A DNA stretch of 64,000 nucleotides, taken from Sipunculus nudus. Its lineage: Eukaryota > Annelida > Sipuncula > Golfingiida > Sipunculidae. This document shows positions 58,801 to 63,365 of the stretch, in pieces. Position 1 is the stretch's first letter, and every line of letters begins with the position of its first letter. The translations under genes were made by a program, and so were the position numbers. Location of the stretch: contig CM049310.1 in assembly GCA_026874595.1 (NCBI GenBank), forward strand, positions 9,550,001 to 9,614,000, written 5' to 3'. The notes beneath the pieces are model-generated. The model had not been told where the DNA came from and did no database searches. It was given only the letters and a program-made list of their open reading frames with translations.

Positions 58801-60881
58801 TTTACCACTTGAACTTGTTTCATGTGACCACACGGCCATCTGTCGAGCGGGATCCGTTACGTCACAGGCGACAGTGATGTCACACCACACGAAATTTCCC
58901 TGAAATGTAGTAGTAGCTAAAAGTTTAGCATGGTCATTGATATACAATAAAGCAGGAGCGACTGTATATAAATTAATGTCTAATGTTACATGAGCAGTGT
59001 CTTTGAGTTACACTCCCGAGGCAGCGGAAATCTTGCGCTTCTAAAGAATCAACAGATTTTAACGCTGCCAGCTTTGACCCTTTATGATATATTTAGGCAC
59101 CAGCTGGTGGTTGGTTGTCCGCTGAAAAAAACTTGCGTATGATGTGACAAGCAGCCAATCAGATGCCAATAAACAAACACTCGACAGGCATCCTGGCTCA
59201 GCCTATAGCTGCGCTTCAAGCGCCCTTTGATGAGTTTACGGTCGAATTTTAATATCTCCCTCTGCATTCTTGCATCATCAACCTATTCGATTATGACATT
59301 ATGAATGTGTTAGCTTAGCCATGTATCTGTTGTCTGCAGAATTTAAACCAGCCAGCGAGGTATGCATGCAGCCTTTGTTGTTATGTTTCGTTTGAATTAC
59401 AGCTCACCGGCCGGGCATCCTATGTGCCCAAGGCCCTAAGCAAACCACGGTCTGGGCAATTCTCTCTGAGCCTGTGGCCTGTTCAGATGGTTACTGGGGC
59501 TGTCAATCAAAACAAAACAAACATGATTGGCTCCGTGTATTTCTTGGCAGAGTCTTCCAGCACAAGGTCTCACCTGATTGGACAAAAATACAGTGCTCCC
59601 CTCTGGTGAAGCAATTCAGGATATGAGGTCATAACAAACAGCGCTTACGATATAGGTACTAGGCCTATAGTTAAAGCACTGTGTAAAGAGCGTACTTTGA
59701 GTAGGATCTTCCACAAGTACCTGACATGAGTTAAAATGTCAAATGCATGTGCTGGTGACAATGCTGAACGTTTCCCTATTAGACCTATAGAGAACACAAA
59801 CTTGATAGTGTAACTGATATTTTAAAAGCAAAATATTATTTAAGCTCATAAAACAGGGAGGGGGGCATGAAATATTTATTTACATTCCAAGATACGAACT
59901 TTGAACACTATCTTCCATCCAGGGTTTGGGTCCCCATATCGAACGCTTTTTTAATTTTCAATACATCCATGTATATTCAGCATACTTCTTTAATAGCTAT
60001 ACTAATGTGTATTTAATGAACACATTTGATTAACCAGCATTGTTTACAAATTTCCTACATGGTATTATCATAATGTAATATTGCTTTTCCAGGTGTGTGC
60101 CAGATAACCACAGATCATTTGCTCTGGGCATTCAGTGGATCATTGTCAGGTGCTTGGGTCAGTATATATTATGACATATTTAAGATATATAATATAAAAA
60201 GGTATAACATTCTGAATTTATTCACATGTGATTATCTTCAATCGTATTTTATATATAAGAACCATTTTGCGATCTCTTTCCAGTTGCACAGTTCTTCTAT
60301 GTTTGAGTAATAAACGACAGTTTAAGTGAACCTAAGACATTTTTGTATTTTTTATACACTATGATCACTTTCTCTTTTTGGCCAATCAAATTTCCTGACC
60401 TTTCCATTGTTTGAGATTTTGAGAAAATAATATTCCAGTTTTCCCTGATTTCAAGAACTGCAGGAAATCCAGCACTTCAATAAGATATATATTAATGCAG
60501 TGTAACAGATAATTATAACAAAATTTTCATTTTCATACAGGTACCATTCCTGCTCCCATCCTATTTGGTGCTGTCATAGATTATACCTGTAGCCTGTGGC
60601 AAAAAACGTGTGCTGGAGAGGGCTCCTGCTACAGTTACAATAACAGACATATGGGCAGGTACTTGATGGCCCTGGCCATTGCAGGAAAGACATTGTCTAT
60701 ATGCTGCTTCATCTGTGCCGCTACACTCTACCGTCCACCCCCACAGCCCCCCAGTGGCGACACTAACGGTAATGCTCTAACAGAGGTGGATAAATCTAAC
60801 ATGAACAGCAAGCACAATACAGTCACCCCAGCATCAGAAAACATGCATGAAGAAAAGGCAGTGGAAGTGACCAAATTGTGA
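8061..60881 (+). CDS. SLCO4A1-like: OATP/SLCO4A1-like organic anion transporter, spliced gene span
   Basis: Joined coding exons: 8061-8285, 12299-12755, 14297-14399, 17246-17367, (cassette 25140-25214), 38020-38175, 39109-39198, 39747-39948, 40884-41031, 52867-53048, 60093-60157, 60541-60881. Every junction has GT/AG ends and keeps the frame, giving 696 codons, or 721 with the cassette. Vertebrate OATPs are usually about 640-725 residues. Seen: 12 hydrophobic spans; a superfamily signature at residues 268-281 (D-S-P-K-W-V-G-A-W-W-I-G-F-L, with K where the usual pattern has R); ten cysteines in the fifth extracellular loop (463, 467, 469, 478, 489, 493, 506, 508, 528, 532); and NxS/T sequons in extracellular loops. 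Known of the family: sodium-independent plasma-membrane uptake of amphipathic organic anions such as steroid conjugates, thyroid hormones and prostanoids. The SLCO4A1 assignment rests on remembered likeness (PLYxxIFYT, GLLLSGF-TPKFIESQF, RSFALGIQW). The substrate in this animal is unknown. Confidence 0.93.
8930..9785. repeat. Degenerate minisatellite, unit about 45-57 bp
   Basis: The phrase caagttacagtgtatcag recurs many times, separated by tctccagtcat and agtgtaattac blocks. Copies are diverged and of uneven length on the left and cleaner on the right (about 9360-9770). No coding potential is seen; the short open frame at 9119-9319 simply reads through the repeat. Confidence 0.8.
10545..11052. 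repeat. Interspersed repeat family G, tandem core behind a (TCTG/TCCGTC)n tract
   Basis: Begins near a short CCATGG palindrome, then a ccatccgtctgtctgtcc tract. Next come about three diverged copies of a unit of roughly 120-130 bp (aattttgattattggcaaaatcc..., ttcaatttttggcaaaatcc..., acattctccgcaaaattcaagc) joined by 'aggtcagaggtca' phrases. It ends near caccatttgctcttgtt. The layout resembles the A-E families, but no matching terminal inverse motif was found. Confidence 0.55.
12299..12755 (+). CDS. SLCO4A1-like: SLCO exon 2: TM1 to start of TM5
   Basis: Residues 76-227 plus one base of codon 228. Contains the end of TM1 (GLVVNGFVSVVISTIERRF), TM2 (about 101-122), TM3 (131-151), an extracellular loop with two cysteines (166, 176) and the sequon N171-S-T, TM4 (190-214) and the loop YLDENLKAK. 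I put the donor at T|gtatgt (12756) because T joined to CC of the next exon gives Ser228 and restores PLYVSIFYT, the expected TM5 start. The tract gtgtgtgtatgt offers other GT dinucleotides 2-4 nt upstream. A CA/CATA microsatellite follows the donor. Confidence 0.93.
12756..14296 (+). other. Intron 2 of the SLCO gene
   Basis: A 1.5-kb phase-1 intron. It starts with a (CA)n/(CATA)n microsatellite (about 12788-12845). A short direct repeat (tatcactgattatttgagt) occurs twice around 13320-13376. A minus-strand open frame at 13360-13560 is listed separately. Otherwise it is AT-rich with nothing recognised. Confidence 0.85.
13360..13560 (-). other. Minus-strand open frame of unknown nature
   Basis: A 66-codon ATG-initiated frame in intron 2, opposite in strand to the host gene. 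Its composition is more protein-like than its surroundings (CRCDQSGWDTDMQVNQKQW, then Ser/Asp-rich). No family is recognised. A diverged echo of part of it lies at about 13735-13790 (acattgatgggttggtcagacattcagg versus acatctacaggttggctgaacattcagg), which suggests repeat-derived sequence. It could be an old retrogene scrap or chance. Confidence 0.15.
14297..14399 (+). CDS. SLCO4A1-like: SLCO exon 3: TM5 and following loop
   Basis: Completes codon 228 and encodes residues to 261 plus two bases of 262. TM5 reads IFYTMAIVGPAIGYVMGG, followed by EFLKIYTDVDSVNVT with a sequon at N258. The acceptor is ttgtattttag|CC and the donor is ACACT|gtaagt. Confidence 0.92.
15784..15843 (+). pseudogene. Relic duplicate of SLCO exon 4 (dead exon)
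   Basis: Starts after a polypyrimidine acceptor (gtttttttccag), as exon 4 does, and opens with CTTGACATT-AACCTGACAG, differing from exon 4 by a single G-to-T at the dash. That change makes an in-frame TAA. Further on gcctagtataaagtttgcctcctcagt aligns with gcatggtggataggtttcctcatcagt of exon 4 after a deletion of about 10 bases. No donor is seen. This is a decayed tandem exon duplication, 1.46 kb upstream of the live exon. Confidence 0.8.
16165..16677 (+). repeat. Short family B element (HINE-like)
   Basis: Begins with the palindrome ttagctcagctgac...gtcatctgagct and carries the B core phrases (agggcacaaatc, gaaataaggtctctgttacccata, ttcatcagttcctgcagactgg). It ends with a worn terminus, gatgagtgaccccagggcacttgtt. 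It holds about one and a half core units. Confidence 0.75.
17246..17367 (+). CDS. SLCO4A1-like: SLCO exon 4: OATP signature and TM6
   Basis: Completes codon 262 and encodes to residue 302 plus one base. It carries DSPKWVGAWWIGFL (268-281), the superfamily signature at the start of TM6, then a hydrophobic run to about 298 and FPRSLPG leading into the cytoplasmic loop. Acceptor tttgttttccag, donor CCAG|gtaaac. A decayed copy lies upstream at 15784. Confidence 0.95.
19448..19453 (+). other. Possible 6-nt microexon (GGCAAG)
   Basis: A long T-rich tract and tgatttcag precede GGCAAG, which is followed at once by gtaaga, a near-consensus donor. Its length is a multiple of three and it fits the phase-1 junction between exons 4 and 5/6, so inclusion would add two residues (Gly-Gln) after LPG. 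This is pattern evidence only; such matches occur by chance. Confidence 0.25.
19744..19772. repeat. (AAT)n microsatellite
   Basis: About nine to ten uninterrupted AAT triplets inside intron 4. Confidence 0.95.
21252..21272. repeat. (TA)n microsatellite
   Basis: About ten TA dinucleotides inside intron 4. Confidence 0.9.
21560..22146. repeat. Degenerate C/T-rich tandem repeat, left part
   Basis: Phrases like 'agtgatnntcttcctcct' and 'ttgtcctt/cccc' recur with strong drift (for example near 21595, 21745, 22050). A similar stretch resumes after the Harbinger-like element at 23744-24090 (tgatctgtctccttggaactatcttcccc), so the element appears to have landed inside this array. The open frame on the minus strand at 21612-21842 is a by-product of the repeat. 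Unit length cannot be fixed by eye. Confidence 0.4.
22150..23740. mobile_element. Harbinger-like DNA transposon remnant with CAG target duplication
   Basis: The left end GGGGGTGTTTCA at 22150 and the right end, read inverted as GGAGGTGTTTCA from 23740, are terminal inverted repeats; 'cttaagcc' follows within 25 bases on both sides. CAG flanks both ends (22147-22149 and 23741-23743), which fits the 3-bp CWG targets of some PIF/Harbinger elements. The span is 1,591 bp, or about 1.18 kb without the nested hAT MITE. An open frame at about 23429-23623 shows no motif I can name as transposase or MYB-like. The superfamily label is inference from the ends and duplication. Confidence 0.65.
22812..23210. 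mobile_element. hAT-type MITE nested in the Harbinger-like element
   Basis: A 399-bp element flanked by an exact 8-bp duplication AGTATAAC (22804-22811 and 23211-23218). The ends are inverted: TAGAGCT at the left, and TAGAGCT read inverted from 23210. Subterminal copies of atcgattaat occur near both ends (about 22845, 22875 and 23173). It has no coding capacity. An 8-bp duplication with TAG-type ends is typical of hAT elements. Confidence 0.8.
25140..25214 (+). CDS. SLCO4A1-like: SLCO exon 5: 75-nt cassette duplicating the loop after TM6
   Basis: Encodes 25 residues, SAELRTQRVSETYYRDKEA and the ending TKPMLG, between acceptor cttccacttgtag and donor CTAG|gtacca. Both sides are phase 1, so it can be skipped or included without a frame change. 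It aligns with the start of exon 6 (SSKLNEGRVSETYKGD). Human-type OATPs need only one such segment, so inclusion would double this cytoplasmic loop motif. It may be alternatively spliced; if strictly alternative to exon 6, TM7 would be lost, so a skip/include cassette is more likely than mutual exclusion. Confidence 0.75.
25711..26799 (-). mobile_element. Degraded pogo/Tigger (Tc1-mariner) transposon with TA duplication
   Basis: The left end CAGTCGTGACTTGATAATCC and the right end, read inverted as CAGTCGCGACTTGACATTCC, are terminal inverted repeats of about 23 bp. TA flanks both sides (25709-25710 and 26800-26801). Further inverted 'cggattgcaagg' motifs lie inside both ends. At 1,089 bp it is far shorter than an autonomous element of 2-3 kb. 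The coding remnant is on the minus strand. Confidence 0.88.
26070..26460 (-). pseudogene. C-terminal fragment of a Tigger-like transposase
   Basis: On the minus strand an open frame runs from about 26460 down to a TAG at 26158-26160 and reads on in the same frame past it. It shows CVEYAEVENGVGDLFQALN, an acidic run DSDSESEGEDGPPKPVPL, then METGLRYIEE before the stop and GFAAGDVDADRLEK after it. The acidic linker followed by LRYIEE is what I know from the tail of pogo/Tigger/CENP-B-like transposases. The DNA-binding and catalytic DDE parts are missing, and the stop probably replaced a Gln codon. It is non-functional. Confidence 0.65.
27650..27850 (+). repeat. Worn family B fragment
   Basis: Shows drifted B phrases: gagcacagttcataactattgg for 'gggcacaaatcataaccattgg', then ggtctacatggaatactgaaatta and gacctattctctgtg. 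The ends are not visible. Confidence 0.5.
28721..30547 (+). mobile_element. Family C HINE-like element (copy 2), complete, nested in A
   Basis: The 5' end atgccccgccac makes a hairpin with gtggccggggcat; a (TCATTCCG)n tract follows. The core is a tandem array with a unit of about 180 bp (aatgcctgcagatattgg...), copies at about 28950, 29130, 29310, 30170 and 30350. The 3' end has the inverse motif GGCGGGGGCAT (30513-30523), the hairpin GTGTCG-TTC-CGACAC (30526-30540), and atctagt. The flanks rejoin as ...tttttat|taaaaac, as in uninterrupted A copies, so insertion was at T|T with no duplication. Element D interrupts the array. Confidence 0.88.
29474..30162 (+). mobile_element. Family D repeat nested inside element C
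   Basis: The C array breaks at 'acacatgtac' and resumes at 'ttcgcagtacaatgc' near 30163. The insert opens with ctcagctcataggctgatgg, which folds on itself, then (TGTCCGTC)n. Two diverged core units of roughly 300 bp follow (ggatatctctaaaaggattcactg... and ggatatctcttaaaggtattcaac...), each with 'atcttggtcaagttc[ga]aagatggg'. No clear 3' inverse motif is visible, so it may be 3'-truncated. Confidence 0.65.
31243..31261. repeat. Poly-C run
   Basis: An uninterrupted run of about 18 C inside family A copy 2. The same site in other A copies is also C-rich (4952-4965, 49688-49703). Confidence 0.95.
33934..35102. mobile_element. Fold-back element with terminal inverted repeats of about 170 bp
   Basis: The left arm (33934-34105) and right arm (34935-35102) are inverted copies. 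Both begin ggaagtgt-taggcagc when read inwards, share 'acaatgctttaactgatat' and 'gtcagctgcctag', and contain internal palindromes such as ctaggcagccgacattgtcgg. The loop of about 830 bp is AT-rich with a (TA)n run and no coding potential. No clear target duplication is seen, so superfamily is not assigned. Confidence 0.8.
34857..34885. repeat. (TA)n microsatellite in the fold-back loop
   Basis: About 14 TA dinucleotides. Confidence 0.92.
38020..38175 (+). CDS. SLCO4A1-like: SLCO exon 6: cytoplasmic loop and TM7 start
   Basis: Completes Gly303 and encodes residues 304-354 plus one base (exon 5 skipped). It starts SSKLNEGRVSETYKGD, homologous to exon 5, then FLIRDIPKSLKVLITNPTF and TM7 with NLAGASEG. 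Acceptor acattttcag, donor GAAG|gtcagt. 156 nt, phase 1 at both ends. Confidence 0.93.
38176..39108 (+). other. Intron 6 of the SLCO gene
   Basis: A 933-bp phase-1 intron, AT-rich, with no repeat or other feature recognised. Confidence 0.85.
39109..39198 (+). CDS. SLCO4A1-like: SLCO exon 7: TM7-TM8 junction
   Basis: Completes Gly355 and encodes 356-384 plus one base: LLLSGFTVFTPKFIESQFSI and SAGWAAQLVG, a highly conserved OATP block. Acceptor tctttacag, donor GTAG|gtgggt. 90 nt, phase 1 at both ends. Confidence 0.94.
39199..39746 (+). other. Intron 7 of the SLCO gene
   Basis: A 548-bp phase-1 intron with no recognised feature. Confidence 0.85.
39747..39948 (+). CDS. SLCO4A1-like: SLCO exon 8: TM8 and TM9
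   Basis: Completes Gly385 and encodes 386-451 plus two bases. It shows FATIPAGGGGTFLGGYLVKR, the glycine-rich TM8 block of the family, then TM9 (about 410-432) and the start of the large extracellular loop. The donor is AATGT|gtgagt (39949); the GT two bases upstream would break the frame with exon 9. Confidence 0.94.
39949..40883 (+). other. Intron 8 of the SLCO gene
   Basis: A 935-bp phase-2 intron. A tRNA-derived SINE fills 40632-40795, ending about 90 bases before exon 9. The rest is AT-rich with nothing recognised. Confidence 0.85.
40632..40795 (+). mobile_element. tRNA-derived SINE copy
   Basis: The head reads like a tRNA gene: an A-box-like tagagtggtaaaatgcttgg from 40649 and a perfect B box GGTTCGATACC at 40689-40699. 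A tRNA-unrelated tail follows with catggagagtgcctca and taactagttgtacaatcca. The same tail occurs at 52665-52715, which shows it is a repeat family rather than a tRNA gene. Confidence 0.65.
40884..41031 (+). CDS. SLCO4A1-like: SLCO exon 9: Kazal-like cysteine loop
   Basis: Completes Val452 and encodes to Thr501. Six of the ten loop cysteines are here (463, 467, 469, 478, 489, 493) in CNAGCQCHRDRYDPVCG and YFSPCHAGC, the Kazal-like pattern of OATP loop 5, with the sequon N458-L-T. Acceptor tttttttggcag, donor ACG|gtatgt, phase 0. Confidence 0.95.
41433..41732 (+). repeat. Family H tandem repeat, left part
   Basis: Two units of roughly 150 bp with 'tttcatgaaatttgaaatgtaaattgtttct' and 'gaccttcaaggtcacatcagcc' phrases. 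The last unit stops at aatagacag and is continued by tgtgaacccc at 51979, so a B element interrupts it. Confidence 0.7.
42105..45252 (+). mobile_element. Family A HINE-like element (copy 3), full length
   Basis: A 3.15-kb element. The 5' palindrome ttagctcagctgac, (TCCGTC)n, the A core, then TCAGCTGAGC and a one-base-worn palindrome GACCCATTGGTC followed by ccttgtt. It sits in the poly-T of a B unit: left flank 'tttttatacaattt', right flank 'ttctctatttttgagacc'. It has no coding capacity. Confidence 0.85.
45253..48232 (+). repeat. Tandem array of family B core units
   Basis: About nine units; 'cagggcacaaat' recurs at about 45297, 45638, 45977, 46313, 46653, 46924, 47264, 47601 and 47941, a spacing near 338 bp with one shortened unit. 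Alternate units are more alike: 47090-47330 and 47767-48007 are almost identical, a higher-order period near 677 bp. Confidence 0.88.
48233..50620 (+). mobile_element. Family A HINE-like element (copy 4)
   Basis: A 2.39-kb copy with a worn 5' end (ttagcccagctg, the second half of the palindrome lost), then the A core, gctgagtgcc, GACCCATGGGTC (50603-50614) and ccttgtt. It is inserted in the same T-run of a B unit as copy 3. Poly-C lies at 49688-49703. Confidence 0.83.
51979..52430 (+). repeat. Family H tandem repeat, right part
   Basis: Three units of about 140-150 bp with 'accttgacctgcatcttcaacgtcag' type phrases and 'agaaattatttgtgaa'. It continues the unit cut at 41732. Confidence 0.7.
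52510..52715 (+). mobile_element. Old tRNA-derived SINE copy
   Basis: Shares the tail 'catggagagtgcctca...ataactatttgtacaatccatg' with the copy at 40632. The head (gggcagtcaagtgtaacatcc... gattttattccca) is a worn tRNA-like sequence whose B box has decayed. Confidence 0.5.
52867..53048 (+). CDS. SLCO4A1-like: SLCO exon 10: end of cysteine loop and TM10
   Basis: Encodes 502-561 plus two bases. It starts MYKNCMCIQN, has four more loop cysteines (506, 508, 528, 532), the sequon N518-G-S, and TM10 (about 533-553) reading LLALFLPLFAFTIMATF, then SMPALSATLR. Acceptor cttctccacag, donor CTCAG|gttggt. Confidence 0.95.
53753..54109 (+). mobile_element. Family B HINE-like element, 5' part
   Basis: Starts ttagctcagctgactgaaagtc and runs through one B unit to 'gcgccacctgtatttttt', where element E begins. 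The B sequence tgaaattttacacattttt seems to resume at 58331-58349 after E ends. A further B copy follows, and no 3' terminus belonging to this copy is clear. Confidence 0.75.
56030..56360. repeat. Minisatellites inside element E
   Basis: A unit of about 33-38 bp, 'aggtcaagagttcactcagtgcagcca', recurs about five times (56085-56125, 56267-56360). Between these lies a separate 28-bp repeat, 'atgtgatcacctcatgggtaac', three times (about 56126-56195). Confidence 0.75.
56909..56946. repeat. (CTT)n microsatellite
   Basis: Interrupted CTT/CTCT repeat. Confidence 0.9.
57295..58156 (+). mobile_element. Family B HINE-like element nested in E
   Basis: Starts ttagctcagctggctg; ends TCAGCTGAGC-attag-GACCCATGGGTC (palindrome 58137-58148) and cctagtt. 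The core is B-like at first, then shows 'aaggtcacagg' repeats. It contains a perfect 69-bp tandem duplication (57399-57467 and 57468-57536). Confidence 0.82.
58350..58791 (+). mobile_element. Short family B HINE-like element
   Basis: Starts ttagctcagttgac with a slightly expanded loop, then tcatttgagctat. It ends tcagctgggcacaat-GACCCATGGATC-acttgtt. The core is the same subtype as 51600-51978 ('gcatgaatgatgatgcc', 'gtgcaagga[ac]ata[ct]tgtcaacatgtca'). Confidence 0.82.
58800..59640. promoter_or_regulatory. Candidate intragenic promoter or enhancer-like stretch
   Basis: Less AT-rich than its surroundings and with more CpG. It has a CRE-like TTACGTCA (58857-58864), two CCAAT boxes close together (59154-59158, 59166-59170) and two inverted ones (59526-59530, 59577-59581). 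No transcript start or open frame of note is seen. It lies just upstream of exons 11-12 and may simply be older unique DNA between repeats. Confidence 0.2.
60093..60157 (+). CDS. SLCO4A1-like: SLCO exon 11: TM11 start
   Basis: Completes Arg562 and encodes to 583 plus one base: CVPDNHRSFALGIQWIIVRC. The GT at 60150 would break the frame with exon 12. The donor at 60158 (TTGG|gtcagt) gives RCLGTIPAPILFG and is chosen. Acceptor ttgcttttccag. Confidence 0.92.
60158..60540 (+). other. Intron 11 of the SLCO gene
   Basis: A 383-bp phase-1 intron, AT-rich, with no other feature recognised. Confidence 0.85.
60541..60881 (+). CDS. SLCO4A1-like: SLCO exon 12: TM11-TM12, C-terminal tail and stop
   Basis: Completes Gly584 and encodes 585-696, ending at TGA (60879-60881). 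It shows TIPAPILFGAVIDYTCSLWQ, a short cysteine loop (TCAGEGSCYSYNNRHMGRYL), TM12 (about 624-647), then a hydrophilic tail of about 50 residues rich in Pro, Asn, Ser and Glu. The last residues VTKL fit a class I PDZ-ligand pattern (T-x-L). Acceptor tttcatacag. Confidence 0.95.
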
Positions 60882-63365
60882 TTGCTCTTGAATTGCCTGG
60901 TCTGCTAACTGCCAGGCCAGTTATAAAGAAATGCAGTTCAGTCCAGCATGGACTCAGTCAGTGTCCAATCACCATTGCAGACCTTACTGTCTTATGACCA
61001 TGTATTAACTTCAGAGATGCACAAATATTTACAAGGAATTCTGAGAGTGAAAGTGCACAAACATTGGTGAAATTAAATACAGAGGGTGAAAGTAAGGTAT
61101 GCAATTGTAAAAGTGAATACTCACACAGGACAGAGAGGTGAAGCTGCAGTGTCATGAGTTACCAGAAGATGGCAGCAACAATCCATAGAAGTTCCACATG
61201 TGGACACCAGGGTGCATATTTATAAGATGAGATCCAATAATGATGGGATCCACCCAGTAAGGTTCCAGGTGCTGAAACAATGACTGATCTGTATTAGAGT
61301 AATGGCTGAAGCTGTACAAGCTTCTCTGGTACTGATACAGGCAGAGTCTATACAGTACCGGTGCTGTGTTAGCACCAATTAGACTAATACCAGTGGGTTA
61401 ATTCATGGTGTCAGAGCCTATATTATCATATTTTCATTTTTTCTGTGGAGAAGATAGTATTTTTATCAAGTCTGGTTTGTTAGTGAAGATATTAAAGCAA
61501 GTTAGTGTTTTATTGATGTGAAGAGAGTAGTTTTGATATAAAAAGTTTATAAACGAATTTAATTAAGGTGCTTTAGGTATTTTTAGGTGGTCTGTTGAGC
61601 CAAGAATTGCCATTGATACAGTGATGGTTGAAAAGGTGCTGGGTTTGGTTATTTATATGGTAAAAAGACTTCCTGTAAGAAAGGTATTATTACCAGTTGG
61701 TGGCTCCTTAAGTCTCTGAGATAAGAATAAGCTCCTAATTGATACTGATGTTATTGTTACATTTTATTTTTTTTATTTGATTTGCTGTTTATTCATGTTA
61801 TTTAAGTTGTTACTGCAAACTTGTCACTAACCTTTAACAATGAAAAGTTAATTGTTGTGTGAGAGTGAAAGATGTATGAAATTAAATGTTTAAGTCATAT
61901 TGTTGTAGAAATGTTTATCTGTGTTATCCAAGAAAAGTTATTATGTTGTTGTGCTGCATTGCAGAATTAGCTACAATGCTCATCTGTAGCATGAAGAAAA
62001 AATATGGTGTATGGCATTGGTTCATGTGCACCTAAACTCGGTACTCTACACTGCCAGTAGGTGTCAGTAGTTGTTTACAAGTGAAAAGATCTTTAATTGA
62101 GTCTCCAGAGAAGAGACTATTTGAATTTGATAAATTTTGAATTGTTTTTTGTTTTGCCCATTGTTCATCATCATAAAAATACTCAAGATTATAACCATAA
62201 AAGGTAAATAGATTTTGAGAAATACTCTTAGAATAATTTAAAAATGAGTGATACTCAAAACAAAACTGCTCTGTTGACCCATTATATGTTTTGGCAGAAG
62301 ATGTTTTGAGATTGTGATGTTTTATAAGCTGTTGTTGGATTATGAGGTACATTGTTACAAGTCTGGTTGGACCATGGTGGGTAGAAATTGTTTACAGTGT
62401 GAAATTGACTCTATGTGCCATTTGCACTAGGTTTGGCAGTGATTAATGTTTGACAAAATGCCACATTGACATGAGGGGTTTGTTTGGATAGAAGACAACT
62501 TACAAAGCATGTGTCGGAATTAATCAAAGCAATGAAACATGCTGCATCTAGTACTGAAGAATCTATACATATTTAACAGTGTACTGGCCTGAGATTAGTA
62601 TCTTTCTTTTAATTCCTCTTTGCAGTTTATCATTATTATTGAAGTGGTCATATGAACAAATATTTGCATTTCAGTCTAACTTATTGCATTTGATCTCCAA
62701 CTTTCATATCACTATTCCTTTTCAACACACATTTTTGAAAATCACCAAACCACCAATCAAATACACATGTCGTCATTAGTGATTATAATAAGGTAAACTG
62801 AGGTTCAGTCTTCTACAGTCTGTTCAATGTAGGGTTGACCATTATGTTTTGAGATAATTGCAAAATCATATCTCTGATCAGTATGTAACAATAACTGTTC
62901 AGTATCAGTATTCTTGTGGTATAGAAGTAAATATTTTATCCAAAACTGTTCATGAAACTGATGGCAGTGGATGATGTCCTTCAGCTGATATATTTATTTT
63001 ACCATATTTATGGTACCACCTGTGATCAATATCAAGTCAATGTCAGTCACAAGGTGACCTTGACCCAGTTACTTCATTCAGCAATGTTATAGTGCACTGA
63101 TCTGATTTAATTAATTGAAATACTCCAAATTCATTCGCAAAAACAGTTAATTTTTCAGTATAAATTTTGTACAAAACTATCTTTTAAAATGATAGGAACC
63201 CCTCAGTGGAAGGAGTATGATTTACATGTCACGCTCTGAGAAGATACAGCTTTATATGAGCAAATTTTACAAACCTTGATCTGAAACTCACCACATCTTA
63301 GTTAACTTCAGTGTGAGCACATATTCATATAGCAGGCAAGAAAAATGATTTAAGTGTCCAATAAA
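60882..63365 (+). other. Likely 3' UTR of the SLCO gene, end uncertain
   Basis: Non-repetitive AT-rich DNA with no further exon. Candidate poly(A) signals are ATTAAA at 61491 (followed by a T/G-rich stretch) and AATAAA at 63360. Which one is used cannot be told from sequence. A minus-strand open frame of 106 codons (62032-62352) has no recognisable motif. Confidence 0.45.
63360..63365 (+). terminator. Candidate poly(A) signal AATAAA
   Basis: Canonical hexamer downstream of the last exon. An earlier variant ATTAAA is at 61491-61496. Both are plausible ends for alternative 3' UTRs. Confidence 0.3.

Larger units (their letters stand above)
53049..60092 (+). other. Intron 10 of the SLCO gene
   Basis: A 7.0-kb phase-2 intron. 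It contains a family B element (from 53753) into which a family E element (54110-58330) is inserted, B copies at 57295-58156 and 58350-58791, a CpG-containing promoter-like stretch (58800-59640), and little else. 53050-53550 and 59650-60090 show nothing recognised. A truncated repeat start (agcacgaagggaggattattg) lies at about 53556. Confidence 0.82.

Noticed and set aside
60149-60150. Donor AG|gtgctt for exon 11
   Set aside because: It would shift the frame into exon 12; the donor eight bases later restores the conserved RCLGTIPAP stretch.
62032-62352. Minus-strand frame of 106 codons downstream of the last exon
   Set aside because: Low-complexity composition typical of AT-rich DNA; no motif; it lies in the likely 3' UTR of the SLCO gene.
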